Below, piece after piece: positions 48,170-60,630 of a DNA stretch of 64,000 bases. This DNA comes from Xiphydria camelus. Its lineage: Eukaryota; Arthropoda; Insecta; Hymenoptera; Xiphydriidae. Numbering within the stretch: position 1 is the stretch's first letter; every line of letters begins with the position of its first letter. Location: assembly GCA_963678675.1 (NCBI GenBank), contig OY783198.1, positions 24,476,684 through 24,540,683 of the forward strand. The letters are read 5' to 3'. A model generated the notes under the pieces. It worked only from the letters and a program-made list of their open reading frames with translations. It was not told the origin of the DNA and searched no databases. A program made the translations under genes and the position numbers.

Positions 48170-51100
48170 ATGCTGGGCGGTTACGAGGCGCAGGCGGACT
48201 ACTATCCGCAATGGCATCAGCCCTACAACTACGTCACGGATTTACCGTACGGTAGGTGTACACCTCGCATCCGACGGCGTTCGCCACGATCCATCGGTGT
48301 CGCCCCTCCAGTCCGTCAGATAGTGACGGATTCTGGTGCCCCATTTTCGCATACAAGCCTCGAAGAGGGTTGAAAGGTACTTCGACTTCGAGTAGAATGA
48401 AGGAAAGTTTACGAATAGTCCCTGGGGATGACATATGGAAAATTCGATTTTTCTTAACAAAAAAATAAAAGGTGTCTCTTGCCCATTTTTTTTTTCACGC
48501 GAAAGCCTTGTTCACCAAATGATTAATTAATGAAACCTGGCTTCGGAAAATCAAAGGCTTGAGTGTTGCAGGTGGTTAAAGGGTTGAAATAAGGGCGTAA
48601 TCTTGTAAGGAAAAATGGAGATTTTTTGACCGATTTTCCCACGCAAGCCTTTGATGTCCGAAGCCAGGTTTTATTAATTAATCATTTAGTGAACAAGGCT
48701 CGCGTGACAAAATTGGCAAGAGGTACCTTTTATTTTTTTGTTGAGACAAATCGAATTTTCCATATGTCATCCCCAGGGACCATTCGTAAATTTCCCATCA
48801 TTCGACTGAAAATCGAAGCAGGTACTTTTCAACCCTCTTCGTGGCTTGTATGCGAAAATGGGGCACCCCAGAATCCGTCACTATCCGACGGTCTACTCCT
48901 CCGACGCGTCCGTCCGATTCATCGGCACCCTCTTCTCCGTTACCGCCAGGTCCCGTCGGCCCGAGCGACGCCGACGCGCAGTCCACCTACTGGGGCGCCG
49001 ATTCCGGCATCTCCGGCGGCAGTTCCGGCGCGGGAAGCCCCGCCGCGTCCACCACTCCGCCCCTCATCGAGGAGATCGGCGTCCAGGAGTCCCTCTACTC
49101 GCCCACCTCCTCGCAGTACGCCACGCACCACCACCACCACCACCAGCAGCAGTACGCGGCGCACCACATGACCGGCCAGCACTACAGCGGCCTGGTGTAC
49201 CCGCAGCAGCACCACCACCACCACCACCAGGAGGCCCCGTTGCACCGGGGTCACGCGGATTTCGGTGCCGCGACGAACGCCGCCGCCGCCGCAGCCGCTG
49301 TGGCGGCGGCGACGACGGGCCTGCAACCGAGCGGCGGCGGCGCGCTCGAGCACCACCTCCACGGCGTGCGCGAGGGCGTCGTGGTGCGACCGAAGCGGCG
49401 CAACACGGCGAACAAGAAGGAGCGACGTCGCACGCAGAGCATAAACAACGCGTTCGCCGACCTTCGCGACTGCATTCCAAACGTGCCGAAGGACACGAAG
49501 GTCTCGAAGATCAAGACGCTGCGACTGGCCGCCTCCTACATCGGATATCTGATGGCGGTGCTGGAGAGCGACGAGGGCGAGGAGCCGCAGACCTTCCGTG
49601 CCGAGATCCTGTCCAACGGGCGGCGCGGCAAGGCTCAGCAGAACGCGGTGAGTCGGCGATTATTTCTCGTTGTCTCGCACGCTGCAGATGCTCTCGATCA
49701 ATTACCGAGTCGACATTTTCACGCCAGCTTCAATCTCGACTCGGTGAAGGCGGACAAATCGGCGACTCTCGTAGCTCTCTGAATCAGCGTTCAATTCGAA
49801 TGCTTCAACGGCGGTTCAAACCTACGAGTGGCCGATTTGTCCGCCATCGCCGAGTTGTACAAAAGTTTCGACTCGGCTTGACACCCAAACGTCGGATCCA
49901 AAGCCTCCGAGCGAGTAGAGTTTCCCCCGCGCAGCTACCGACTCCGTTTAAAGGGCTTTCCGGGTCGAATGTGTGGCGCGGTCGCCGCGCGTGTTTACGC
50001 CGCAATCTTCCCGGCCACTTCGTAAGTCGACTTGTCCCGCGACGACGCGAGGGACGTCGTCGGCCCGGACGTCACGGATATCACGAGCGTCGTATGCGCG
50101 GGCCGCCGCCCGAAACGTCAGAATATCGGAATGCGCGCGGCGTTTCTTCGTGCTCTCCCACACACAGAAACGTTCGAGAGCGTCGAGTGACGGTCGTCGC
50201 GGGGAAGAGAGACGGTGATAGCGTTCGCGTCGACGCACTTTTTGCGGGGCATCGCGAAAGCGTGTCGGTTTGACGAACGCGCGCGGTGCTTGTACGCGCG
50301 ATGTGAGAGCGCGGGGATTAATCACTCGAATTACTCGTCGCGAGCGAAGCTCATGGCGACGATTGATTTACGCGCACTGAAACAAATATTCAGCCAATCC
50401 ACACAGCTATATTTCTGGTTGCCTCAGATATTATTTGGTGTGACAACTGGAAAAATATTGCTATTGCGAAGAAGATTATCACTGAAATTACTATAATTTT
50501 CTAGTTGTTGCTACATTTTTTTGAGTGCGCGACGATCCTACATCGAGAAAGATAATTTGAAGATTCGAGTAATCGCGGTCGACGTGAATAGAGTGCCAAG
50601 AATATATTTAAGTCTGACATACTGTTGTTGAATCGAGTAGGTATACGTTGTTCGAATCAAGTGTAAAGTCGTTCAATTCAATGAGCGTACACTTGTCTTA
50701 AATAAATATGTTCTTGGCGTTATTCAGATCGACGGTTACTTTAATCGGTAAATTATTTTTCTCAATGTACGAGGCTCACAGTTTCTGCAGCGATGGTTTG
50801 TACGAGAATACGATCGAAGGAGATTCAAAAAAGCGGAAGCGACGCGGCACGTGATCTTTTGCATCGATGGTAGGACGATACGATATTCCGGAGGGACGGA
50901 AAAAATAGCTAAAAATTGCGATATCTCGAAATTCGTTGGACGCAGAGCAAAACGTCATTGACAAAAGTTGCGCGGCGTCGGTAACTCTGATACTTTTGTC
51001 TGAAACATTTTTTTCTCGGATCAATCGTTCGCGAGATAAAGCGAATTTTCGAACGCCCGGAAGACCGTCCAACCGAAAGCGCGGTGTTAGAATCTCGAAA

Positions 51101-52366
51101 ATCGAAAATTTATTCCCACCGCTTCGCGAATCATGGACCCCGACGACTCTCTAAAACGCGCGGGGGTTTCGACGCCTGATCATAACTCGCCGGGAATGCG
51201 AGTCCGTGCCCGAAGACGTTTTTATCGTTGTTTATCCGACGTGGGGTCCGTTGCGGCAAAGGAGAGGATCCGCATTAGCGGAAGACGAGCGAGAGATCGC
51301 CGGATCGCTCCGTGTGAGGTCGCGGTCTCAGGTAGCGAACGGGCTTTTCGACCGCTATTTTCCACAATTTAAGGGAAAGCCACTTCCGCGGCGGTCTGCG
51401 GTTTTCGCAATTTTCGTCGATCAGCTACCCGCGCATCCGTCGGGGAAATAGAAATCGTGGAAGAGCCATCTCCACCGTGGGGTAATCGCCTCGTTCTTTA
51501 GAAAATAACACATTTCCCAGGACGAAATAATTTAATTATACAGTTTCGTGGACGGATGCTCCAAGGGTTGCTTTTCACAGTAGAAACACTCCATTTTCAC
51601 TCCCGCGCGACGAACCGTACTCTCTAAGTCTGAATCGGCTGAAAAGACCGACAATCGGCAATATTAAAGGTAGACTTACTCTACGAATATTAAATTCCTG
51701 CACATGTAAATAATAAAGCTTTAAATGTTGCGTGACAAAATAAATGAGAAAAGGATAAAATTAAAAAATTTACCGATAAAATACTATTAAATCTTATTGT
51801 CTTAATGTTGACAGAGCAATAATTTTGCAAAAATCAAATTCATAAATTGCCCCAATTCCGGATTAGCCCCAACTACTCATCGCTGATTGTCAGTCATCCC
51901 GAAAAGATTTGTACGATTAAATTCTATCGTATTTACAATAAAAAAGATACACATTAGAGTTTTCTCTTGAAAACATTAAATCGTGATAATTTACTTTAAA
52001 ATTTACCAATTTCTAAGGAAAAATTGTTCTCCGGCGCAATAAGAACCCTCATACGTCACCTGTTTCACCGTAAATGCAATAAAATTTACCGTTATCAGTC
52101 TTTCAGAATTTACCCGAGAGCAAGAGGATTTTTCCCTCTTCGTCAATTTCTTTCCATGACATACACACCACACGTACTTACCATCTCGACGAAAATAATA
52201 AACTTCGATCCACACTCGCTCTCGTTTGCAGAACGAGCCTTGCACGCAAGGTGCGCCCGCCGGTCACGAGCAGGAGGAGACGTCGAAAGGTAAAGGTCGC
52301 ACGGGATGGCCGCAGCACATGTGGGCGTTGGAGCTGAAGCAGGAGCCACCGAGTCAGATGCAGTAG
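48170..52366 (+). CDS. Hand: Hand, bHLH transcription factor of heart and mesoderm
   Basis: Hand is a nuclear basic helix-loop-helix factor that binds E-boxes as a heterodimer with E proteins and acts in heart, visceral muscle and blood-lineage development in insects. Three exons in frame: 48170-48251, 48950-49647, 52232-52366; 304 residues. The N-terminus [20 protein letters not shown] resembles Hand starts. Exon 2 adds His runs (two HHHHHH tracts), a polyalanine run and then the bHLH (residues ~177-232): [53 protein letters not shown]. The last exon ends [20 protein letters not shown], the conserved Hand C-terminal motif. The homopolymer tracts are absent from vertebrate Hand. Acceptor 48949 (ACCGCCAG) gives codon Gly28. 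Intron 1 is mostly a foldback element. Confidence 0.96.
48313..48891. mobile_element. Foldback element filling Hand intron 1 (family O)
   Basis: A near-palindrome of 579 bases with arms of about 270. CCGTCAGATAGTGACGGATT at the left matches the reverse of AATCCGTCACTATCCGACGG at the right, and CCTGGGGATGACATATGGAA is mirrored by TTCCATATGTCATCCCCAGG. The intron itself is only 698 bases. Confidence 0.85.
50375..50527 (+). mobile_element. MITE family D, copy 4 (shortened)
   Basis: CACTGAAACAAATATTCAGC to ACATTTTTTTGAGTG. It lacks the GCAAGAATTCTTGC palindrome, which has been deleted in this copy. Confidence 0.75.
50535..50768. mobile_element. Degenerate family A-like MITE
   Basis: Starts CATCGAGAAAGATAATTTG, ends AAATTATTTTTCTCAATG. 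Mirrored AGTGCCAAGAATATATTTAA and TTAAATAAATATGTTCTTGG recall the A-family body. Confidence 0.5.
51890..52110. mobile_element. MITE family F, copy 2
   Basis: Shares GTATTTACAATAAAAAAGAT, AAAATTGTTCTCCGGCGCAA and AATAAAATTTACCGTTATCA with copies at 47248 and 59469. Confidence 0.6.
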
Positions 52367-52709
52367 GGGCAGAGAGAAACGGACGGAGCGAACCTCCAAA
52401 GTTGAGACGCGCGCCTGTATATAATTCGCGTATCGCGCGTTACCCGCTGTGTAAATAGAAAATATTTCCGAGTCGACGTCCGAGACGATATCCGCGTATG
52501 TGGTGCCAAAGAGTATTATCAAAGTTCGTCCCGCGAAGGTAAGCGCGCGCGCGTTGAGTACTTATATCATTTTCGAGGCGTCAAAGCGCCCCCCCCTCGT
52601 CGTCGTTTTACCGTCGGGACGGACTGGAACGTTTTGTCGTAGACTTAAGCGAGCCCGAAGAGCACTTTCCCAGTTGTAAAATAAAATTTTGTATAAAGGG
52701 AAGGGGAGG

Positions 52710-52715
52710 AATAAA
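52710..52715 (+). terminator. Polyadenylation signal AATAAA, probably Hand
   Basis: AATAAA 344 bases past the Hand stop codon, followed by a T/G-containing stretch. Confidence 0.5.
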
Positions 52716-52869
52716 AGTGTATAGTAATTTATAACGCGCGTCTTATCGCGATATCGCGTTCATCCGAGCCCCTCTCCCGAATCATTCCTGTTCCTTTTTT
52801 TTCTCCGCTTCGTTTATCGGCGCGCGAGTGAGTACGCTTGAAAAACAATTTGCCCGAGTCGGCTAAACG

Positions 52870-53070
52870 TGTTTTTGAATAATCTTAGGAGCAATTATTT
52901 ATTCGATCAGAATGAATATCGATTGAACGTATCATATATAAATATTACCGATTTAATTGAATATTATTTGGATCTGATCGGTATTCGATCGAATCGAATA
53001 AACATCCTATTAGAATTATCCAAGAACAAGTTTATTTCGATCGAGCAAGTTTTTCTCTTGGTATATCTTG
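52870..53070. mobile_element. MITE family A, degenerate copy
   Basis: TATTTATTCGATCAGAATGA and TCGAATCGAATAAACATCCT mirror each other; right arm GTTTATTTCGATCGAGCAAG, as in copies at 38206 and 55317. Confidence 0.55.
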
Positions 53071-53654
53071 AGAAGCCAAAACCGATCGACTCGATTATTC
53101 TCACTCGTTGCACCGCGTCGCTCGTATCGCGAGTTATTCTAGGACATTTTTCGAACCTGTCGCCACACCGCCTCTTTGGAGTAACGCGCGCCGCGCGAGT
53201 GGTACCGCGCGGGGCTTTCGCGGTAGCGCGGCGATCTTACAGACGATTCTTTGTTCGGCCCTCTCCGCGGGAGGACCCGAAAACGTATCGTCCGAGCTCT
53301 CGACCGACGCTCCGGCTCGTCGAATTAAAAGTAATGAAAATACCGGTAGATTCGGTAAAACGGGGCTGTTTTGACACGGTTTTTACGCTAGTACGTTCTC
53401 CTTCACTTTTTATGGATCGCCGAACGTATGATTGTACTTGTAGTACGGTTTACTCTCTCATCTTTTGATCCTACCGCGGGGAGCCTGTGTGGAAAATGAA
53501 AACTCCGCTCAAATTTTCCAACCTGACGTTCCGGCAAGAAAGAATGATTTCAGAGAACAGTGATTTCAAAATCGTTAGCTCGAATGGCTATTAATTCGGT
53601 TTTCTTATGAATTTTTTTATGGCAAATTCAAAAAATTAGGATACAATTTATTGT

Positions 53655-53960
53655 TTGTCCCGCATCCTTTCATGTCCGGCCTCATTTGAGCTAGAAAACG
53701 ATATTTTGAAATGCGCAGCTACGTCATCGTCTCGTAAAACTTTCCCTCGCACTCGTATGCTCGATATAAATGCGGCTCTCCGGCTTTTCGATCGCATCGC
53801 ATTCTTGTCGAGAGAAACGCACTTACCTCTAACTCAGCGAATAATAATTTGTTTCGGACATTTTCTTTTTCGCGTGATATCGAATACTTACTTATATACA
53901 GATGACGAATTAAATTTAAAGATATGAATAGCTTTTAGGCAAATGCCAAATTGGCTACTG
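53655..53960. repeat. Repeat family I, copy 3 (uninterrupted)
   Basis: AACGATATTTTGAAATGCGC, TTTCCCTCGCACTCGTATGC, GAGAGAAACGCACTTACCTC. Serves as the unsplit reference for the pogo insertion site at 27327. Confidence 0.55.
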
Positions 53961-54756
53961 ATTCATACCCGCGAAAACGCACGTCCGAATAAGTAGAAAT
54001 ATCCATCGGACACCAGACCTCGGCAGAGTCGATCCAGGCGGACGCAATTTTCCGCGTGTTTAGAGACGGTTCGTTTCGTGCGAGGGTCGACCTTCTTGGA
54101 TGGCCACGGTGTCACGTTCCGTAGATCTCTTGGCGCCACTCTCGTCCCTCTCTCGGTTCCTCTCTCCCTCTTACTCTTCGGGACTCGATAAATCGTCATC
54201 GTAAATATTAGTCTCGCGCGTCTTTGGTGCATCCAAACAGTCCCACGACGATACATTGTTCGATCCGTATACACGGCGCCGTACAAGCCGAACACAAAGT
54301 AGAGATCGAATTGTCGAGGCCCAATTAACCGGCGCTCCTTGTTTACGGGGTCCCACTCTCGAGTGGCGGACGGTGTCGTGTTCCGAAGCGATGCGAATGT
54401 TATCGCGCGCGCGCGTTAGCAGGGTAAACATTTCCCGTGGCTCGCTCCTCTTCGAGTCGGCCTCGTCTCTTCGCCGTGATGATCGACGGATCGTAGAATT
54501 TCTTCGAATGGGCGCGGAGGTACTTCCGAAGAAGAACGCTACACCGACGGTATTTCTACTCGGGGGTTTTAACCCTTTGAGGGAGCAGTGGGGTGATACG
54601 TGTTTTACTTTTTCCCTTTTCAGTTGTTCTTATAATACTTTTCTATTTTTTCTTGTGATTCCGATACACTTATCGGGACTGCGAAGTCCTGAGGATCTGA
54701 TGTACGTAATTTCTATGACAAATTATATTAATTTATTGCTTGTGACAATTATTAAT

Positions 54757-54965
54757 AGGTACACTGCAAACGAAAATTGTATCTTTAATATACTTTTATA
54801 TAAAGCTTTCTTTCAGTACGTGATTATGAAAATTAATATATTTCTTCATGAAATTGCTCTTATAAACTTCATAACGAAGTATATTAATTTTCATAATCAC
54901 GTATTGGATCAAAGCTTTATATACAATTATATTAAATTTAATACAAATTTTTTAAATGTAATCTA
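54757..54965. mobile_element. MITE family E, copy 7
   Basis: CACTGCAAACGAAAATTGTA start; GTGATTATGAAAATTAATAT and its inverse ATATTAATTTTCATAATCAC are perfect; right arm AAAGCTTTATATACAATTAT. Confidence 0.7.
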
Positions 54966-55316
54966 TAGGGCGATTGGGTAACTGCACAAAACAGATAGAG
55001 TGCCATCTGTGGCACGCACCAAGCATTAAGCAGATGCCCGTGGTATAAGCGCTGTTTACACGTTATTTTGGATAATAATTGAAGTGTTTTACCTATGAGA
55101 TTTAATCAACATGGCCTCAATTATAATAGAATGTGGATTTCAAAGCATTCAAATAAATTCTTTCCGTGGAAAATCGTTATCAAAAGGTAAATACAAGCAG
55201 CGCCACCAAGCTGGGTTTCTTGGCGAAACTTGGATGTACATTCTCTATATGTACACGTGTAACACAAACAAAAACTACGTTTGGGGAAGTACGCTAGAGC
55301 CCTATATTATTATCTA

Positions 55317-55540
55317 CACTGAGAAAAACAATTTACTTGATCGAAATAAACGTGCCTTTGGATAGTCCCAAGAGCGTATTTATTCGATTTAAATGAATAT
55401 CGGTTGGACGCAAATATTAGATTATTGAATTAATTAGATGTTGTTTGAATCAAATCGTTATTCATTTGAATCGAATAAATACGCTCTTGGGACTGTCCAA
55501 AGGCGCGTTTATTTCGATCAAGTACATTTTTGTCTCAGTG
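55317..55540. mobile_element. MITE family A, copy 2 (TA flanked)
   Basis: CACTGAGAAAAACAATTTAC to TACATTTTTGTCTCAGTG with TA each side. Nearly identical to 38206-38428, including GATCGAAATAAACGTGCCTT and AAGAGCGTATTTATTCGATT. Confidence 0.85.
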
Positions 55541-56204
55541 TATCTGTTTTCAGCAGAAAAATGTGTCCTTCAAAGTGTTAAACTCCGTGTTCAGTAGTTA
55601 TAAAAACGCAGTAAATGATAACAAATTAATAATCGGGTCATGGCGCGAACACAAGTGCGTATAAATACTCACACACGTGCCTCGCACCGAAACCTACGTC
55701 GATGACGCTACAAACGATGAGCTCGTAATGCAACAGAGCCGAACGCGGCGCGTGAAAAATCGCAGTCCGATACGAGCCGTACACATATGCATATGTATAT
55801 ATGTATAATACGTACGCGTGCAGCTCTTCTTACCATTTACCGAGCTCCTCTTCGGCAGACACCGCTGCCGCGCGGCTGAACGGCACCAGAAGTCACATAA
55901 CTTACCCGGCCGGCGACACGAGGTCGTGTCGTATTAGTGTCAGATTTCTGCAAAGAGGTTTTCTGTTCGACCATCCTCGCGTCGCCCAGCGCGAGACGAC
56001 CCGCGCGGGCCGCCGATACACCGCACGGGGGAGCGATATTTCCGCCACTGACAAATGGGACCTTCCTGGCCGCGACCGCCTTCTGGATGGGTGCGCGGTG
56101 GTCTTGTTCTTCTTCGTCGTCCTCGTCGTGGAAGACGAGCTTGACGGAGACGGGTCCGCAGAGACGAAAGAAAGGGCGCGTGGATTCTCTCTTTTTTTTT
56201 TAGC

Positions 56205-56437
56205 GCACTGTAGAAGAAATGTTTATTACCTAAATGTAATATAATTGTATACAAAGCTTTTATCCAGTATGTCATTATGAAAATCGATGTACTCCGTTAT
56301 GAAATTTACGAGGGCAGTTTCACAAGGAAATATGTTAATTTTCATGATTACGGAGCATATTAGAGTTCATAATCGTGCATTGGAAAAAAGCTTTCTATAA
56401 AGGTATATTAAAGATACGCATTTTTTTGTACAGTGTG
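56205..56437. mobile_element. MITE family E, copy 8
   Basis: GCACTGTAGAAGAAATGTTT start, TACGCATTTTTTTGTACAGTG end; core ATTATGAAAATCGATGTACT and GTTAATTTTCATGATTACGG. Confidence 0.65.
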
Positions 56438-56472
56438 AATCAACTAGCAGGAAGGAGAATTTAAGTATATTG

Positions 56473-56709
56473 TACAAAAAATGTGTGTTAAACCTAATAT
56501 AATGGTATACGAGTATAAAGCTTTTATCCAATACGTGATTATGAACACTAATATACCTACTCCGTTGTGAAATTTATATTAAATTTAATATAAAATTTAT
56601 ATAAAGTTCGCAATACTGAGAGTGGGTTCAATTAATTTTCATAATTACATGTATTGGCGAAAAGGTTTATATAAAAATATATTAAAAATGCAAATTTTTT
56701 CTTACAGTA
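56473..56709. mobile_element. MITE family E, copy 9
   Basis: ATTGTACAAAAAATGTGTGT start, AATGCAAATTTTTTCTTACAGT end; only about 35 bases from copy 8. Confidence 0.65.
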
Positions 56710-59331
56710 CATACATATACGAGAGAGAGAGAGAGAGAGAAAAAGTTTTTGGACTCGTCTCCTCGATGGAGAAAGGAGGGCGGCGAGAACGGTAAAAGCT
56801 CGAGTTTGCGCGTTGGCGAGAAAAGCGCCTTCCGACGAGCAACGAGGTCGTGCGACTCATGGCCGGCTCCGGAAGAACGCCGGTCCACGCGTTGTGGAAG
56901 TGGATGCGAGAGAGATAAGAGGCCGGGGCCCGAGGAGCGAGAGCGAGAAGCCAAATCCGATAAAGTAATAACCGGGGGCGGAGCTTGTGACGGCCACAAG
57001 CGCGCTGAGAGATCCTCACGACGTGGACGTGCGATGCTGGAGAACGGTGGTACGTTGCGGGATGTAGGTATGTATGCGGTACTCACCGCGAGGGATTCCC
57101 CCGTTTTGCCGTCCCGCGGCGGCGGACGTCACGCGCGCGGAACCCGGCCGCGCGTCATTTGTCATCCCGGAGACGTCGCGTCCCACTCGGGATATCGTTA
57201 ATTTGCGGCGGAGCCGCGCTGGAGAGCGGCCAAAGCGAGTGTCAAAACATGCAAATCGTTTGTCGACGGGTAGTCGTCGCGCGAGATAATTACGAGGATC
57301 GGGCACCTAGACGCTCCCGCGCGTCGACGTCGCGACTTCGGGTGGTCGACGCTCGTTCGCCGAAGCCATTCGCCCGTCCGTCCGCGTCGGTCGTCTTTAT
57401 TTCACGAGGAGATGAATATACTCGAATTTTCAAAGTATCTCGATGTGTGAACGTTTATAGAATCACTGTCTCTCTCTCTCTCACTTCCCGTGGAGACTTC
57501 CGGTAGAATCGGTCACCCCGGCGCGGTGGTCCTCGCTCGGGAGGGTTGCGCAAACCGGGAGAATTCTGTCGATGGTAAACAAGAACTCTTGGATTGACAC
57601 TATCGGATCCACTAGGCAAAACGTAGGGACGCTGAAAAAGCGTCGAGGGACGTGGAGGGGGGAGGGGGAGGAAGAAGACGAAGAAGAAGAGGCACGCGCC
57701 GAGCGTGGCCGGAGGCCGCGGGGTGTTAAGCGCGCGCGAGCGAGTACGTCGGCGCGGCGTCTCTGTAAACTCTTGCCGTGACGCAGGCCAGAACACCTCC
57801 GTGATTCGGGCAGGGGTAAACACTCGCGCTCGGCGAGCCGTAGGTTCGCGTTATTCTTAGAGCGCAGCCATGACGCGGCGGGTCCACCTTCGCGCACGGC
57901 GCGGCACCTCGGAGGATCTCGCACCTCCGTCGGACGGTTGGAGGAGGCGGGAGGACCTCGGGAAATGGTAACGCAGGTACCTCTTCGGGGAGACGAGATG
58001 AGCGCGAGAAGAGTTCGACGGGTGGGACGAGAAAGCGATCTATGGGGAGGAAGGGAAAGCCTAGTTAAAAAAAAGGGAGAGGAACTTTGAAATATCTGGG
58101 TAACCTATACTCAATGGACGAACTTCCGAGCAGACGACAAAATCCGGTGGATGGACAGAACTTGGTGTTTGAAAAGCATCGAAGTGTTCATTTACCGGAG
58201 CTGTCCATCTATCGGGCGGATTACCCTGACCAGGGAGAGAAAAAAGAGAAAGGAGAGAAGAGGACGAGACTCTCGAAAGGACCCAACGCCTGAAACCGCA
58301 GAGTCACGAGACAACTGCGAAACGATTGCTAATACGATTGGACCGTCGCGCCCCTCGAGATAAACAGAAGCACATAATTCGATTACGGCGAAACCCGCGG
58401 CATCGCACCCCCGCAATATGCCACGAGGAACCCCCCGGAGGGTACTTTCGCGTGGGGAGCGAAAATATTATCTCACCGCCGCATCTCCGCGCCGTTCCGC
58501 TATCTAAATCACGATCATATCTCCCCCCGTCGATCCGTCGTTAATTAAAATTACTCCGGGAAATTGAGGAGATTAGGACGGAGATATATCCGGCGAATAG
58601 GAGAATAGAATATAGCACACGGACTACGTGTACCGGCGTTCGCAGCGAGAGTAATAATGGTCCCACGAAGAATTAATCATGTACGGATCAAAAGAAAATA
58701 TCGACAGCGCTCCTGCACATTTTCGATACACGCGTCTCCCGACGAGCAACCGAGTTCTCGACGCGGTACAACATCCGAACGCTTCGCCGCGGCAGAGCGA
58801 AATGACGAATGGCCCGTCGCGATCGGGCGAGCCGAGCGTCTCCCCCCACCCGTCTAGCTGGCTCGCGTTTGAACACGATCGAGTGTTCCTTTTGATACTT
58901 CCTCGTTCAACTCGCTCCTCAAATGACATCTACCGTGCAAAGAGAGGATCGACATTTATTATAACAGAATTATAATAGAAGACAAAAAAATGATAGCAGC
59001 AGTCTCAACGCCGCGCGTGTCGTTAGAACGGAGAAAGAAGAAGCCGTACAGAGATCCTAGCCGCGTATATCGACAACTCGACAATGACGGCGATCATTAC
59101 AAACCGGCCGTTAAAAAGTCGTTAGGGCCCGCCGCGTCGTCGGTGGAGCTTCCGAATCGTAGACGAGAGCTGCCGTCGGTGTTTATCCACCCTCTCTCGC
59201 GCGTCCCCTCCTTTGTAAGCCTGCAGTCCTTCCTCCGATACTTCATTTCGCTAATACGCGCTGTGCGGGTGGCACGGCTCGTATGTATCGCTAGTCGCGT
59301 CGATGCGTTCTATCGTTACGTCGCATGCATG

Positions 59332-59460
59332 CTGAGAAAAATAATAGCTAACGCTAAAAAAAATTCTTTTTGTCGTGTAAAAAGAATTTCCTGCTCCAAC
59401 GAAGATATTCTTGAATCAAGAATATGTATTCCTCAAACAAGATTGATTTATTCTTTTACA
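59332..59460. mobile_element. MITE family B, partial copy 3
   Basis: CTGAGAAAAATAATAGCTAA and TTCTTGAATCAAGAATATGT; the right end is lost where a family F element begins. Confidence 0.5.
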
Positions 59461-59468
59461 TTGAACAC

Positions 59469-59716
59469 GAAAAGACTGGTACCGGTAGATTTTACTGTAT
59501 TTACAATAAGGAACGTACACGTAAGGGTTTTCGGATGTTCCTACTGTGCCGGAGAACAATTTTTCCTTAGAAACTAGTAATAGTAATGTAAATCATCATC
59601 GATTTAATCTTTTCAAAAGAAATATTATCGTACCGCACTATAGTAACATCCGAGAACCCTTATTTGTACCTCTTTTATTGTAAATACGATAAAATGTACT
59701 AGTATCAGTCTTTCCG
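59469..59716. mobile_element. MITE family F, copy 3
   Basis: AAAGACTGGTACCGGTAGAT at left, reverse of ...CTAGTATCAGTCTTT at right; TGCCGGAGAACAATTTTTCC is the inverse of the segment in copy 2. Confidence 0.7.
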
Positions 59717-60286
59717 TGTATGTATTGCCTCCGAGAGGCGAGGAAGTGAGATATTAAAAAATGAACAAATTACGGGGAAACGAGAACGGATAGGTGAACG
59801 CTCGGGTCGAGAACCGACGGGACGACGTGGGAAAACGACGCTTTAACGTCTCGCCTCGGAACCGCGGCAGATGTATCTCCCGACTCTTGCGCGCTTATTC
59901 CAAATACGCGGCGGATAAAAAAGCATGAACCGAACGTTTGTTTGCTTTGATAAGTATCGAAGTCCGCGTAGCCACTCGCGCGCGCGCGCGCGCACTCTCG
60001 GATCTCTCTCACTGAAAAACCTCTGGATGCATGTGGCGTCTTTATTGTGCTCGCGCGCCCGGTATCCGTGTGTTATTCCACACGCGACGACGATGACGAT
60101 AGCGTTGCTCTCGCGAAGCGTCCTCGCGTTGTCGTCGAAATATCTCGATCGATGCTCGAGAGGTCTCTCGGGCAGGACGGACAAAAATGATCGCGGTCAC
60201 TCGCGGAAGCGCGCGTTCTTCGCCGAGTGTCGAATCGAGACGGCGATAGGGTAAAGGTGGGACGGTATAGACGCTCCAGTTTCCGT

Positions 60287-60630
60287 TTGACTTTGAACGC
60301 GGTTATCTCAAGATGCAGTGGGGATATGTGAAAAACGCTAACCACCTTTTTTATAGTAAAAATATAGGTGAACATTTTTTATCCAAACTTTTCTTCGATA
60401 TCTGTCACGGATTTCAAGATAATCGACTTTGAACTTGCCCTTTAACCGGAACGACTGTTTAACTTTGAACGCGGTTATCTCAAGATGCAGTGGGGATATG
60501 TGAAAAACGCTAACCACCTTTTTTATAGTAAAAATATAGGTGAACATTTTTTATCCAAACTTTTCTTCGATATCTGTCACGGATTTCAAGATAATCGACT
60601 TTGTACTTGCCCTTTAACCGGAACGACTGT
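60287..60630. repeat. Tandem duplication, two copies of 172 bp
   Basis: AACGCGGTTATCTCAAGATG starts at 60297 and 60469; CCCTTTAACCGGAACGACTG ends at 60457 and 60629. The copies differ at only a few bases (for example TTTGAACTTG versus TTTGTACTTG). Confidence 0.95.

Larger units (their letters stand above)
49648..52231. other. Hand intron 2
   Basis: 2.6-kb intron, donor GTGAGT, acceptor TTTGCAG. Carries family D (50375-50527), a degenerate family A-like hairpin (50535-50768) and family F (51890-52110). The CpG-rich 5' part (49,750-50,350) may hold regulatory DNA, but I see no defined site. Confidence 0.6.

Noticed and set aside
48846..50273. 475-residue plus-strand open frame
   Set aside because: It is an alternative-frame shadow of Hand exon 2 extended into intron 2; Arg/Pro-rich, no domain.
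55190..55300. Short stretch CAGCGCCACCAAGCTGGG with ORF, considered as a retroelement fragment
   Set aside because: No reverse transcriptase or integrase motif in any frame.
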